DNA of 64,000 bases from Sphingomonas sp. PAMC26645 (GCF_004795835.1 NZ_CP039249.1:310001-374000); one strand, 5' to 3'. Shown: positions 1-8,883, counted from the first letter of the stretch. Numbers and translations are program-made. The notes: generated from the letters alone by a model not told the origin.

Positions 1-156
1 CAATCGCGGATGATGGCAGCGGCACTCAAGGAGGCGAGCAAGTCGTTCGAGTATATCGAGCAACCGCTCGGCGATCATCATTTCACGCGCGGCGAGGACC
101 GGCTCGAATTTCTGAAGGCAATGGGTGCATTCCTGACGAAGTACAATCCAGCATAA
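1..156 (+). CDS. S9 family peptidase, C-terminal end (partial)
   Basis: Only the last 51 codons are in the window; the gene begins upstream. The frame reads from base 1 to the TAA at 154-156. The peptide contains EYIEQPLGDHHFTRGEDR followed by a short helix, which is the typical end of prolyl-oligopeptidase-type (S9) alpha/beta hydrolases. The His in GDHHF is at the expected place of the catalytic triad His. These enzymes cleave peptides or acyl-peptides, often in the periplasm in sphingomonads. The N-terminus, signal peptide and nucleophile Ser cannot be seen. Family assignment is by recognition of this short tail, so it is likely but not certain. Confidence 0.7.
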   Translation, partial: QSRMMAAALKEASKSFEYIEQPLGDHHFTRGEDRLEFLKAMGAFLTKYNPA

Positions 157-210
157 CGCACGGATACTGCCCGCCAAAACTCCATAACGGAGCATATACG
201 CCGACTGTGG

Positions 211-1743
211 ATGCATCTTGTTTGGACGAACGCAGTTTTGTCTCCGCATCATCACCGAATGCGGAACCGTCCTGAGAATCACCTCTTCTACGGCGACAAC
301 CTCGCCGTCCTGCGCAAGGAGATCGCCGACGAGAGCGTCGACCTGATCTACCTCGACCCGCCGTTCAATTCGAACGCTAATTACGGCATCCTGTTCAAGG
401 AACCCGACGGCAAATCGTCGAACGCGCAGATCGAGGCGTTCGAGGACACCTGGCACTGGAACGAGACCGCCGAGGACGCCTTCGACCAGGTTGCCCGGAG
501 CGGTAGCACCAAGGCATTCGACCTGCTCAACGCGATGCGCGGGTTCCTCGGCGACAACGACATGATGGCGTATCTGGCGATGATGGCGGTGCGGCTGCTC
601 GAGCTGCACCGCGTGCTGAAGCCGACCGGCAGCCTGTATCTCCACTGCGATCCGACCGCGAGCCATTACCTGAAACTCCTGCTCGACGCGATCTTCGGCA
701 AGCGCCAGATCGCGAACGAGATCGTCTGGTGCTACCGGCGCTACACCGCGGCCAGCAACCGGTTCCAGCGGCTCCACGACACATTGCTGTTCTACGGCAA
801 GACCGACCAGCGGCGCTTCAACGACATCCGCATTCCGTATGGCGAGACCTCAGGCAAGAAGGACTCGCACTATCGTCAGGACGGCGATGGCCGCTGGTTC
901 CGCTGGCAGAAGCGCAAGGACGCCGAACCCTATCGTATCTATCTCGCGGAGGGGGTCAGGCTGGGCGACTGGTGGGATATTCCGATCATCAATGCGTCGT
1001 CGAAGGAGCGTCTGGGGTATCCGACGCAGAAACCGTCCGCGTTGCTGGAGCGGATCATCGCCGCGTCGTCGAACGAAGGCGACGTCGTGCTCGATCCGTT
1101 TTGCGGCTGCGGCACCGCGGTCCACGCAGCCGAAAAGCTCAAGCGGCAATGGATTGGGATCGACGTCACGCATCTTGCCATTTCACTGATCGAAAAACGG
1201 ATGAAAGACGCGTTTCCCGGCGTCACCTTCACCGTCGAGGGCACGCCGAAGGATCTTGCTTCCGCCTATGATCTCGCGCTGCGCGACAAATATCAGTTCC
1301 AGTGGTGGGCCGTCTCGATGGTCGACGCGCTGCCGTTCGGCGGCAGGAAGAAGGGGGCGGATGGCGGGATCGACGGGCTGATCTATTTCAACGATCACGA
1401 CCCCGCGTCGGGCAAGATGGTAACGCACCGCGCGATCGTGTCGGTGAAGGGCGGGCTCAATCCGGACACTGCGATGGTCGAAACGCTCGCCGCGACGATC
1501 GCGCGCGAGAAGGCGCCGATCGGCATCCTCATCATGAATGCCAAGCCGACACGAGAGATGGAGCGCCGCGCCGCCGCGGTCGGCATCTACCGCGCGGGCG
1601 TTGACGAGGCGTTTCCGAAGCTCCAGATCCTGACGCTGGCGGACCTGTTCCAAGGCAAGCGCCCGCGCATTCCCAACGTCGACCGCGCTGCGTTCCGGCG
1701 TGCCGCGCGCGAGGCCACCGCGCTCCAGCCGAGCTTGTTGTGA
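211..1743 (+). CDS. Beta-class DNA methyltransferase with C-terminal nuclease-like domain
   Basis: Site-specific adenine-N6 or cytosine-N4 DNA methyltransferase. The catalytic motif IV, DPPF, lies near residue 49, and the AdoMet-binding motif I, DPFCGCGT, near residue 295. This order (catalytic motif first) defines the beta class. The YPTQKP segment before motif I is also typical. After about residue 365 there is an extra domain with GADGGIDG near residue 384 and SVKGG near 411. This resembles the D...xxK core of Mrr-like PD-(D/E)xK nucleases, but Ser stands where Glu or Gln normally precedes the x-Lys. No separate restriction gene is adjacent. The start is uncertain: ATG 211 or ATG 259, the latter just before the conserved FYGDN; neither has a strong ribosome site. 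Methyltransferase call firm; role of the tail inferred. Confidence 0.85.
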   Translation: MHLVWTNAVLSPHHHRMRNRPENHLFYGDNLAVLRKEIADESVDLIYLDPPFNSNANYGILFKEPDGKSSNAQIEAFEDTWHWNETAEDAFDQVARSGSTKAFDLLNAMRGFLGDNDMMAYLAMMAVRLLELHRVLKPTGSLYLHCDPTASHYLKLLLDAIFGKRQIANEIVWCYRRYTAASNRFQRLHDTLLFYGKTDQRRFNDIRIPYGETSGKKDSHYRQDGDGRWFRWQKRKDAEPYRIYLAEGVRLGDWWDIPIINASSKERLGYPTQKPSALLERIIAASSNEGDVVLDPFCGCGTAVHAAEKLKRQWIGIDVTHLAISLIEKRMKDAFPGVTFTVEGTPKDLASAYDLALRDKYQFQWWAVSMVDALPFGGRKKGADGGIDGLIYFNDHDPASGKMVTHRAIVSVKGGLNPDTAMVETLAATIAREKAPIGILIMNAKPTREMERRAAAVGIYRAGVDEAFPKLQILTLADLFQGKRPRIPNVDRAAFRRAAREATALQPSLL

Positions 1744-1923
1744 TAGCGCACGTTTGGCAGCCGGGCCTGTCGCTCTTGTTCAATGGCTGTCGAAGGCCGA
1801 TATACGGAACACGCAAGCGGGTGCGGGCATAACGTCCGTGTCCGCCTTCGGCCGTGCTTTCCTTTTTCGCGAACTTGCGGTAAGGGCGCTCGTCCCGAAA
1901 TTCCCCCAATTCAGAGATTATAT

Positions 1924-2142
1924 TTGGCCAAGGAAGAACTGCTCGAGATGCGCGGCCGCGTGGTGGAACTCCTCCCCAACGCGATGTTCCGGGTTCAGCT
2001 CGAAAACGACCACGAGATTCTCGGTCACACCGCCGGCAAGATGCGTAAGAACCGCATCCGCGTGCTGGTCGGCGACGAGGTGCTGTGCGAACTCACGCCG
2101 TACGATCTGACCAAGGGTCGCATCACCTACCGCTTCAAATAA
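1924..2142 (+). CDS. infA: Translation initiation factor IF-1
   Basis: IF-1 binds the 30S A site during initiation. The product is 72 residues, exactly the usual length, with the S1-like OB-fold sequence [18 protein letters not shown] and the ending [11 protein letters not shown]. The start is decided by homology: the second residue onwards (AKEE) matches other IF-1 proteins, and the codon in front is TTG at 1924-1926. The open frame extends further upstream to an ATG at 1783, but that extension resembles nothing and would give an abnormal 119-residue protein. It precedes maf and an RNase-like gene on the same strand, a common order in this group. Confidence 0.95.
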   Translation: MAKEELLEMRGRVVELLPNAMFRVQLENDHEILGHTAGKMRKNRIRVLVGDEVLCELTPYDLTKGRITYRFK

Positions 2143-2187
2143 GCCCGTGGGTGCCTAGGCGCCTGCCGCTTTTATAACGAGGCACCA

Positions 2188-2754
2188 ATGCTGGTCCTGG
2201 CCTCTTCCTCGCCCCGCCGCCGCGATCTGCTCGCACGGCTCGGCGTCGTGCCGTCGCGCGTGGAATCCCCCGATATCGACGAGAGCCCGCGCAAGGCCGA
2301 ACCGCCCCGCGCCTATGCTCTTCGCCTCGCAGTCGAGAAGGCCAGCGCTGTCGCACGTGCGGAGGGCGAGATCGTCCTCGCCGGCGACACCACGATCGCG
2401 CTCGGCAGCCGCATCCTGCCCCCCGCCGACACGATCGAGATCCAGCGCGACCTGCTCGGCAAGCTGTCGGGCCGCCGCCATCACTGCCTGTCCGCGGTCT
2501 GCGTGATCGACGCGACCGGCAAGGTGCGAACGCGGATCGCCGACACGATCGTCGCGTTCAAGCCGCTCTCCCCCGCCGAGATCGACGATTATCTCGCGTG
2601 CGGCGAAGGCCTCGGCAAGGCCGGCGGCTACGCGATCCAGGGCCGCGCGGAGGCGTTCGTCCGCTTCCTGTCGGGCAGCCATTCGGGTGTCGTCGGCCTG
2701 CCGCTGTTCGAAACGCGCGCGCTGTTGAAGACCGCGGGCGTCGCGCTTGCCTGA
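2188..2754 (+). CDS. maf: Maf-family nucleoside triphosphate pyrophosphatase
   Basis: Hydrolyses non-canonical or excess nucleoside triphosphates (in characterised members dTTP/UTP or modified pyrimidine NTPs) to monophosphates. The N-terminal LASSSPRRRDLL is the Maf signature, followed by the conserved ESPDIDE, the metal-site region VLAGDTTIALG and the late GGYAIQGRAEAF. Length, 188 residues, is normal. It starts 45 bases after infA and its stop overlaps the start of the following RNase gene by 8 bases, so the genes are probably cotranscribed. The exact substrate class (YhdE or YceF type) cannot be fixed by eye. Confidence 0.93.
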   Translation: MLVLASSSPRRRDLLARLGVVPSRVESPDIDESPRKAEPPRAYALRLAVEKASAVARAEGEIVLAGDTTIALGSRILPPADTIEIQRDLLGKLSGRRHHCLSAVCVIDATGKVRTRIADTIVAFKPLSPAEIDDYLACGEGLGKAGGYAIQGRAEAFVRFLSGSHSGVVGLPLFETRALLKTAGVALA

Positions 2755-3706
2755 ACCTGGGCCTGAATGGCTCTACGAAGCCGGCATCGGCGAAGCGCGC
2801 GCGGCTCTGGTGGACGATGATCAGATTGTCGAAGCTGCGATCGAACTCGACACCGAGGCATTGAAGGTCGGCCTCGTCGCACGCGCGCGGCTCGTCGAAC
2901 TGCTGCCGGGCCGCCGCGGTCGCGTTACGCTCGACGGCGGCGAGGCGCTGATCAACTACCTCCCCCCCGGCATCACGCAGGGCGCCAGCCTCACCGTCGA
3001 GATCGTCCGAGAAGCCCTCCCCGAAGCGGGCCGTGCGAAGCTCGCCAAGGCCGTCCCCAGCGACTTGCCGCCCTGCCCCGCCCCGACGCTGTACGAGCGC
3101 CTCATGGCGACCGGTTTGCCCGTCCGCAGCCCGCGCGCCCACGAACCTGATGCGCTGGAGGCAGCGGGTTGGTCCGAACTGCTCGACGAGGCTGTGAGCG
3201 GCGAGATCGTGTTCCCGCTCGGCGCGCTCCGCCTGTCGCCGACGCCGGCGATGACGCTGTTCGATGTCGACGGCACGCCGCCGCTGGATACGCTCGCAGT
3301 CGCCGCCGCGCATGGCGTGGCGCGGGCGATCCGCCGACATGGCATCGGCGGCTCGATCGGCATCGATTTCCCGACGATCGCCGGCAAGTCGCAACGCAAC
3401 GCCGTCGCGGACGCGATCGACGAATCGCTGCCGCAACCGTTCGAGCGCACCGCGATGAACGGGTTTGGCTTCCTGCAGATCGTCCGGCCAAGGCCCCGCG
3501 CGTCGATCCCCGAGATCCTCCGCGCCGATCCTGTCGGTGCAATGGCCCGAGCATCGCTCCGCACGCTCGAACGCACGCCGCCGACTGCCTCACGCCGTCA
3601 CACCCTGCCAACAGCCGTCCATGCACGCCTCATGACCCGGACCGATTGGCTTGATGATCTCACGCGCCGCACGGGCGTCTTCCACGAACTGGAGAGTGCC
3701 CGATGA
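2747..3706 (+). CDS. Ribonuclease E/G-like protein, short form
   Basis: A 319-residue protein. An S1-like N-terminal half contains LPGRRGRVTLDGGEALINYLPPGITQG, and a C-terminal RNase H-like segment contains GSIGIDFPTIAGKSQRN and ends near MNGFGFLQIVRPRPR. These resemble the catalytic half of RNase E/G. It is shorter than RNase E or RNase G and lacks the zinc-link and scaffold regions, so it may be a degenerate or specialised member. The first in-frame start is TTG 2747, overlapping the maf stop; there is no clear ribosome site, consistent with translational coupling. It overlaps yacG by 4 bases (ATGA). Probably an RNA-processing role, inferred from family only. Confidence 0.8.
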   Translation: MPEPGPEWLYEAGIGEARAALVDDDQIVEAAIELDTEALKVGLVARARLVELLPGRRGRVTLDGGEALINYLPPGITQGASLTVEIVREALPEAGRAKLAKAVPSDLPPCPAPTLYERLMATGLPVRSPRAHEPDALEAAGWSELLDEAVSGEIVFPLGALRLSPTPAMTLFDVDGTPPLDTLAVAAAHGVARAIRRHGIGGSIGIDFPTIAGKSQRNAVADAIDESLPQPFERTAMNGFGFLQIVRPRPRASIPEILRADPVGAMARASLRTLERTPPTASRRHTLPTAVHARLMTRTDWLDDLTRRTGVFHELESAR

Positions 3707-3876
3707 CAAGCGTCAAATGCCCGATCTGCGACCAGCCTGCGGTGGCTGAGTACAAGCCGTTCTGCTCGAGCCGCCACCGTGACCGCGACCTGTTGCAGTG
3801 GCTCGGCGAAGGCTATCGCATTCCCGGCCGATCAATTGCGCAAACGGGGCTGGACAGCGCCGAAGACCCCGACTAA
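3703..3876 (+). CDS. yacG: DNA gyrase inhibitor / zinc-binding protein YacG
   Basis: A 57-residue YacG-type protein. In E. coli this family binds zinc and inhibits DNA gyrase. The sequence shows CPICDQ, then KPFCSSRHRDRDLLQWL, matching the family pattern CPxC ... FCSxRCxxxDLxxW. The fourth zinc ligand is His (CSSRH) rather than Cys. The start ATG overlaps the stop of the RNase-like gene as ATGA, so translation is coupled. It ends shortly before tRNA-Phe. This gene is too short for a 60-residue ORF cut-off but the motif and context make it secure. Confidence 0.92.
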   Translation: MTSVKCPICDQPAVAEYKPFCSSRHRDRDLLQWLGEGYRIPGRSIAQTGLDSAEDPD

Positions 3877-3929
3877 ACGCGCCCTTCCGATCGCAAGGTC
3901 GGACGCTTCTCCGGTCCCAGACCGGACGT

Positions 3930-4005
3930 GCCCGGATAGCTCAGTTGGTAGAGCATGCGACTGAAAATCGCAGTGTCGGCGGTTCGACCCCGTCTCCGGG
4001 CACCA
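3930..4005 (+). tRNA. tRNA-Phe (GAA)
   Basis: A 76-base cloverleaf with encoded CCA. The acceptor stem GCCCGGA (3930-3936) pairs with TCCGGGC (3995-4001), with discriminator A and CCA at 4003-4005. The D arm is GCTC..GAGC and the anticodon loop CTGAAAA places GAA at 3963-3965. The T loop contains GTTCGAC. No integrase or target duplication is seen at its 3' end. Confidence 0.97.
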
Positions 4006-4046
4006 TTTTTTCACCTTGTGATGCAAGCTGCCGGTTCATTTGCAAG

Positions 4047-4210
4047 GCCGCGAGCTTGGACCCCAAATTCCGTTCGTGCTGGGCGTAGTCGAAGCATTTT
4101 CGCTTGGGGAGCCACGAGCTTGCCCCCCAATTCCGTTCGTGCTGAGCGAAGTCGAAGCACCTCCGCTCGGGGCATACCCTTCGACTTCGCTCAGGGCGAA
4201 CGGAGGGGGG
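4047..4210. repeat. Palindromic repeat family A, partial tandem copy
   Basis: A roughly 60-base segment (about 4047-4106) is repeated almost directly at 4111-4170; both contain ATTCCGTTCGTGCTG. The second copy continues into an inverted arm, so GAGCGAAGTCGAAG at 4144-4157 pairs with CTTCGACTTCGCTC at 4178-4191. The same family recurs inside pccA near 32740-32820. It fills the gap between tRNA-Phe and the purK stop. It could act as a terminator hairpin for purK transcripts, but its sequence conservation points to a dispersed repeat. Confidence 0.85.
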
Positions 4211-4244
4211 CCGAATGGGAATGGGGTATCCCCCGTGTGGCCCT

Positions 4245-5312
4245 TTAGCGGACGATCCGCGTGACGTGGCCCATCTTCCGCCCCGGCCGCGCGGTGCCCT
4301 TGCCATACAGGTGCAGGTGCGCGCCGGGTTCGGCCAACACCTCCGCCCAGCGGTCCGCGTCGTCGCCGATCAGGTTCTCCATCGTCGCTTCGCGCCCGGT
4401 CAGCGTCGTCGCGCCCAGTGGCAGGCCACAGATCGCGCGGATGTGGTTCTCGAATTGCGAGCATTCGGCGCCTTCGATCGTCCAGTGGCCGGAATTGTGC
4501 ACGCGGGGGGCCATCTCGTTGAAGACCGGGCCGTCGGCGCCGACGAAGAACTCGCACGCCAGTACGCCGACATAGTCGAGTTCGGCGGCGATCCGCTGGG
4601 CCAGCGCGGCGGCTTCGTCGGCCTGGGCGAGTATGGCCGCGGGTGCGGGGACGGTCGAGTGGCGGAGGATCGCATCGCGGTGGACGTTGAGTGGCGGATC
4701 GTAGCGCGCGATGCTGCCGTCGAGTCCGCGGGCGATCAGGATCGAGAACTCGTGGTCGAACGGGACGAAGGCTTCGAGCACCGCGGGACCGCCGATCGTG
4801 TCCCAGGCGGCTTGCGCGCCCTCGGGCGTGTCGATCTTGACCTGTCCCTTGCCGTCATAGCCGAAGCGGGCGGTCTTGAGGATGGCGGGGGCGCCGATCG
4901 CTTTCAGGCCCGCCTGCAGGCTTTCGAGGCTGTCGACCGCAGCCCAGGATGCAGGACGGCCGCCGACGCTCTCTACGAAGCGTTTTTCGCCGATGCGTTC
5001 CTGTGCGACGCGGAGAGCGCGCGGGCTTGGGTGGACTGGGACGCGGTCTGCGAGCCATTCCACGGGCTCGACCGCGATGTTCTCGAACTCGTAGGTGATG
5101 ACGTCGCAGGCGTCGGCGAAGTCGGCGAGCACGATGCGGTTGTGATAGTCGGCGCGCGTCATGGTCGAGGCGGACTGCGCGGCGACGCTCTCCTGGTCGG
5201 GCGCGAGGACGTGCGTTTGATAGCCGAGCTGGGCTGCGGCGGTCGCGAGCATGCGGCCGAGCTGGCCTCCGCCGAGGATGCCGATGGTCGATCCGGGGGG
5301 AAGCGGCGTCAT
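4245..5312 (-). CDS. purK: 5-(carboxyamino)imidazole ribonucleotide synthase
   Basis: ATP-grasp enzyme of purine synthesis that carboxylates AIR with bicarbonate and ATP to N5-CAIR. The protein, 355 residues, opens with GSTIGILGGGQLGRMLA and has the ATP-grasp region ILKTARFGYDGKGQ and the later FNEMAPRVHNSGHWTIEG, all typical of PurK. The ATG at 5312 lies 11 bases after the purE stop, so purE and purK form an operon read purE first. Cytoplasmic. Confidence 0.96.
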   Translation of the reverse strand: MTPLPPGSTIGILGGGQLGRMLATAAAQLGYQTHVLAPDQESVAAQSASTMTRADYHNRIVLADFADACDVITYEFENIAVEPVEWLADRVPVHPSPRALRVAQERIGEKRFVESVGGRPASWAAVDSLESLQAGLKAIGAPAILKTARFGYDGKGQVKIDTPEGAQAAWDTIGGPAVLEAFVPFDHEFSILIARGLDGSIARYDPPLNVHRDAILRHSTVPAPAAILAQADEAAALAQRIAAELDYVGVLACEFFVGADGPVFNEMAPRVHNSGHWTIEGAECSQFENHIRAICGLPLGATTLTGREATMENLIGDDADRWAEVLAEPGAHLHLYGKGTARPGRKMGHVTRIVR

Positions 5313-5323
5313 GTCAGCGTCTT

Positions 5324-5800
<477 letters not shown>

Positions 5801-5905
5801 GATCGCCCCCTGGTTCAAGGAGCGCCGTGCCTAGCGACGTGGGGGGGCTAGGGCAATGTTTTGGTGGGTGGCCACCAACAAGGTCACCCTACCCTCTCAC
5901 AACGG

Positions 5906-6013
5906 CACCACCCCGGCGAAGGCCGGGGTCCAGTTGGGAGAGGTTGCCAATGAGAGACGGCGCTCCGTTATTGCCACCTTTCCAATTGGGCCCCGGCCTT
6001 CGCCGGGGTGGTG
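5906..6013. repeat. Palindromic repeat family B, copy 1
   Basis: About 108 bases. The outer arms CACCACCCCGGCGAAGGCC and GGCCTTCGCCGGGGTGGTG are exact complements, and shorter complementary blocks (CAGTTGG / CCAATTG) lie inside. The inner loop, read on the minus strand, closely matches the loop of copy 4 near 46960. It lies between purE and the gpmA stop. Confidence 0.9.
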
Positions 6014-6030
6014 TCGCTTCCGGGGCGGTG

Positions 6031-6717
6031 TCAGCGCTCGCTGAGGTAGTAGCGGTCGGTGGCGTTCAGGTCGGCGTCGAGTTCATACACGATCGGCTGG
6101 CCGGTCGGGATCTCGAGGCTGGTGATCTCGTCGTCGGGGATGTTGGAGAGGTGCTTGACCAGCGCGCGGAGCGAGTTGCCGTGGGCGGAGATGAGGATGC
6201 GCTGGCCGTCCTTCAGCGCGGGGGCGATCCGCTCGTCCCAATAGGGGAGGACGCGGGCGATGGTGTCTTTCAGGCTCTCGGTCTTGGGAATCGCGATGCC
6301 GTCGTAGCGGCGGTCCTTGGACAGGTCGAACTCGCTGCCGTCGTCTAGTACGGGCGGCGGGACGTCGAAGCTGCGGCGCCAGATATGGACCTGCGCGTCG
6401 CCGTGCTTGGCGGCGGTCTCGGCCTTGTCGAGGCCGGTGAGGCCGCCATAGTGCCGCTCGTTCAGACGCCAGTCCTTCTCGACCGGGAGCCAGAGCCGGC
6501 CCATCGCCTCCAGTGCGATGTTGAGCGTCTTGATCGCGCGGGTCTGAAGGCTGACGAAGGTCTGGTCGAAGTCGAGGCCCTTGGCGGCCATCAGCTCGCC
6601 CGCGGCCTTGGCCTCGGCCTCACCCTTGGCGGTCATGTCGACGTCCCACCAGCCGGTGAAGCGGTTCTCGAGGTTCCAGGTGGACTGGCCGTGGCGGATC
6701 AGGACTAGGGTCGGCAT
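6031..6717 (-). CDS. gpmA: 2,3-bisphosphoglycerate-dependent phosphoglycerate mutase
   Basis: Interconverts 3- and 2-phosphoglycerate in glycolysis and gluconeogenesis. The N-terminal [20 protein letters not shown] contains the phosphorylated His (residue 9), and [25 protein letters not shown] and [14 protein letters not shown] are family hallmarks. Length, 228 residues, is the usual one for the cofactor-dependent enzyme. The ATG at 6717 is the only sensible start before the RHG motif. Single transcription unit flanked by a repeat and a hairpin. Confidence 0.97.
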   Translation of the reverse strand: MPTLVLIRHGQSTWNLENRFTGWWDVDMTAKGEAEAKAAGELMAAKGLDFDQTFVSLQTRAIKTLNIALEAMGRLWLPVEKDWRLNERHYGGLTGLDKAETAAKHGDAQVHIWRRSFDVPPPVLDDGSEFDLSKDRRYDGIAIPKTESLKDTIARVLPYWDERIAPALKDGQRILISAHGNSLRALVKHLSNIPDDEITSLEIPTGQPIVYELDADLNATDRYYLSER

Positions 6718-6781
6718 TCGGGCTCCTGGGATGGCGGGACTGAACGGAAGGGTTCAAAGGTTAGGATAAGGTTAGGCCAAC

Positions 6782-6822
6782 GCACGGTCCGCAGCGCTTG
6801 GACCCAAGCCTCCGGACCGTGC
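6782..6822 (-). terminator. Long hairpin downstream of the carboxypeptidase gene
   Basis: GCACGGTCCG (6782-6791) pairs perfectly with CGGACCGTGC (6813-6822), with a smaller CTTGG/CCAAG pairing in the loop. It lies 18 bases past the stop of the minus-strand carboxypeptidase gene. There is no T-tract, so it is a candidate stem-loop at a transcript end rather than a proven intrinsic terminator. Confidence 0.45.
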
Positions 6823-6840
6823 CAAGCCGTTGTTATCGGG

Positions 6841-7977
6841 TCAGATTTCGTCGATCATGCCGGCGAGCGTCTCGAGCATCGCATGCGCGAGCTGTTTCGA
6901 CCGCTCGGGCGACCAGCCGAACTCGGGGTCGGCGTTGGCGTCGTGATCCTTGAACGGCATCTCCAGCGTCATCGACACCGCGCCGAAGCGCTCGGCGAGC
7001 TGGTTGGTCGACATCGACAGGTTGGCCGAGCCCGGGGCGGACTTGGGATAACCCTTCTCGGTCTGGAAATCGGGCGTGTGCGCCGCGAGACGACGGCCGT
7101 ACTCGTAGAATTTCTCGCCGTGCGCGTCGGTCCAGGAGGGGATGCCCTCGAAACCGGCGATGAAGTTCGCCGGGATCGCCTCGTCGCCGTGGATGTCCAT
7201 CGCGACGTCGACGCCGGTCAAGTCCATCGCGTTGCGCACGCACAGGACTTCCGGACTCTTCTCCGGCGTGGGCGTGTGCCATTCGCGGTTGAGGTTCACA
7301 CCCACGGCATTGGTGCGCAGGTGACCCCGGCGCGTGCCGTCCGGGTTCATGTTGGGAACGACGTTGAAGGTCGCCTTTGCCAGCAGGTCCGCCGTAATCG
7401 GGTCGGCCGGATCGGTCAGCCGCTCCAGCGCGCCTTCCATCCACCATTCGGTCATCGATTCGCCGGGATGCTGGCGACCGTAGATCCAGACCTGCTTCGG
7501 CCCCGAGCCGATCGTGAAGCAATCGATCGCCTGCCCGTCGAGCGACTGGCCGAGTTCGCGGTGCGCAACGCCCGGAAGTAACGCAGTGCGCGCCACCAGA
7601 GCCTCGTGCATCTCTATCGTATATGGCGCGAAATAGGCGAACCAGGCGAGATCGGTATCGGCGGTGAACGCGAATTCGAGCACGCCATTGTCATAGCGCG
7701 TATCGATCATCCGCCACGCCTGCCGATCGGTGCTGGCACGCGTCTTGTAGCCCGGCCAGCCGAACGGATAGGCCGACTTGCCCGCATTCAGGATGCGGTA
7801 GGTCAGCGTGCGGCCGGCCGCCCCCGCCACGCGAAAATAGAACCACTGGAAGAAATCGGACTGGAAATCGGTGACGATCTCCAGGTCGATTCGGTCTCCT
7901 TCGACGGCGACAACACGGATGTTGCCGCCATCGAAGGCTGCGTTGACGGTGACGGGGCTCATGGTTTGCGCGTTCAT
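6841..7977 (-). CDS. M14 family cytosolic-type (Nna1/CCP-like) carboxypeptidase
   Basis: A zinc carboxypeptidase of the M14D (Nna1-like) group. The N-terminal beta-sandwich of these enzymes is visible in QWFYFRVAGAAGRTLTYRI and YPFGWPGYKTRASTDR. The catalytic part follows, with RQHPGESMTEWWMEG (zinc His and Glu), NMNPDGTRRGHLRTNAVGVN and MDIHGDE (third zinc ligand). Length is 378 residues and no signal peptide is visible, so it is probably cytoplasmic. The start ATG at 7977 overlaps the stop of the upstream lipoprotein gene as ATGA; ATG 7962 is a second choice. Related eukaryotic enzymes trim glutamates from tubulin; the bacterial substrate is unknown. Confidence 0.9.
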   Translation of the reverse strand: MNAQTMSPVTVNAAFDGGNIRVVAVEGDRIDLEIVTDFQSDFFQWFYFRVAGAAGRTLTYRILNAGKSAYPFGWPGYKTRASTDRQAWRMIDTRYDNGVLEFAFTADTDLAWFAYFAPYTIEMHEALVARTALLPGVAHRELGQSLDGQAIDCFTIGSGPKQVWIYGRQHPGESMTEWWMEGALERLTDPADPITADLLAKATFNVVPNMNPDGTRRGHLRTNAVGVNLNREWHTPTPEKSPEVLCVRNAMDLTGVDVAMDIHGDEAIPANFIAGFEGIPSWTDAHGEKFYEYGRRLAAHTPDFQTEKGYPKSAPGSANLSMSTNQLAERFGAVSMTLEMPFKDHDANADPEFGWSPERSKQLAHAMLETLAGMIDEI

Positions 7978-8600
7978 TTCACCTGGATAGTGCGACCGGA
8001 CTCGCCGGGGAACCCCATGAACAATGCGCGGGCGAGCTTGTCGGCCTGGATGTCGGTCCGCGCATCCTCCTTGCGGGCGTCGGCGAACGACTGGGCGCGG
8101 CCTTCCCAGACGGGCGACTGGTCGGCGGTGCGCTTGATCGTCACCGACAGCTCGGAGACGAGGATCGCGGTGCTCCCGCCGCCACCGATCGGGAAACCAA
8201 CCCCACCGCCGAGCCCGACGCCGCCACCACCGCCACGACGACCACCGCCGCCGCTGAAGCCGCCGCCACCGATGCCGATGCTGATCGGCGACTGTTTGGG
8301 TGGCCCTGCCTGCGTGGTGCGGGTGAAGCCAACGGTGGCGACCAGCAGTGGCTTGGCGCCTGGTGCGGGGACGCTGTAGCCGGCCTGGAGCAGCTGACCC
8401 TGCACGGCGGCGGCATAGGTCTTGAACTCGATGCTGGCGGGGCCACCGGCGGTCAACGGCTGGACGGCGATGGTGCCGCGGTCGATCGGCTCGCCAAGAT
8501 GATAGCGCAGCACCTCGGTCGGCGGCAGCGACGGGCCGGTCGCGCACGCGGTGAGGGATGCGCTTGCCAGCGCCAGGACCAGGATCGAACGAACCGCCAT
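7974..8600 (-). CDS. DUF4136 domain lipoprotein
   Basis: A 208-residue predicted lipoprotein: MAVRSILVLALASASLTACATG has a hydrophobic stretch and an L-T-A-C lipobox. The mature part fits DUF4136 (early RGTIAVQP, then ASIEFKTYAAAVQGQLLQAGY), and a glycine-rich run of about 35 residues sits near residues 110-145. The ATG at 8600 is chosen because GGAAG lies about 7 bases upstream; the open frame reaches 8789 but the extension is unlikely to be coding. It ends overlapping the carboxypeptidase start (ATGA), so the pair is cotranslated. Function unknown; outer-membrane or periplasmic location inferred. Confidence 0.8.
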   Translation of the reverse strand: MAVRSILVLALASASLTACATGPSLPPTEVLRYHLGEPIDRGTIAVQPLTAGGPASIEFKTYAAAVQGQLLQAGYSVPAPGAKPLLVATVGFTRTTQAGPPKQSPISIGIGGGGFSGGGGRRGGGGGVGLGGGVGFPIGGGGSTAILVSELSVTIKRTADQSPVWEGRAQSFADARKEDARTDIQADKLARALFMGFPGESGRTIQVK

Positions 8601-8757
8601 CGGGACTTCCTTAGAATGTTGCGCTATAGTAACGCTCCGACCAGCCGAGTGGGTTCCCGGATGGTAGGAGCGTGTCCGTTGCTTGACTTGGACACACCCC
8701 GCCATTAGGCGATCCCGTCTTTCCGCACACCTAGATTTGAAAAGAAGCGAATCGATC

Positions 8758-8883
8758 ATGAAGATCCGCAATTCCCTGAAGTCGCTCAAGGATCGTCACC
8801 GCGATAACCGCGTGATCCGTCGTCGTGGCCGTACCTACGTCATCAACAAGACCAACCGTCGCTTTAAGGCACGCCAGGGCTAA
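8758..8883 (+). CDS. rpmJ: 50S ribosomal protein L36 (bL36), 41-residue type
   Basis: The 41-residue product [15 protein letters not shown]... ends in [12 protein letters not shown], the standard alphaproteobacterial L36. It contains no cysteine, so it is the zinc-independent form of the protein. It is followed immediately by a HAD phosphatase whose only canonical in-frame start lies inside rpmJ, suggesting linked expression. Confidence 0.97.
   Translation: MKIRNSLKSLKDRHRDNRVIRRRGRTYVINKTNRRFKARQG

Noticed and set aside
3930..4210. tRNA-Phe as an integration site
   Set aside because: No integrase, no duplicated tRNA 3' end and no change in gene content; the downstream sequence is a dispersed repeat.
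8683..8709. TTGACT and a following AT-richer stretch as an rpmJ promoter
   Set aside because: The -35 is good but no convincing -10 lies 16-18 bases away.
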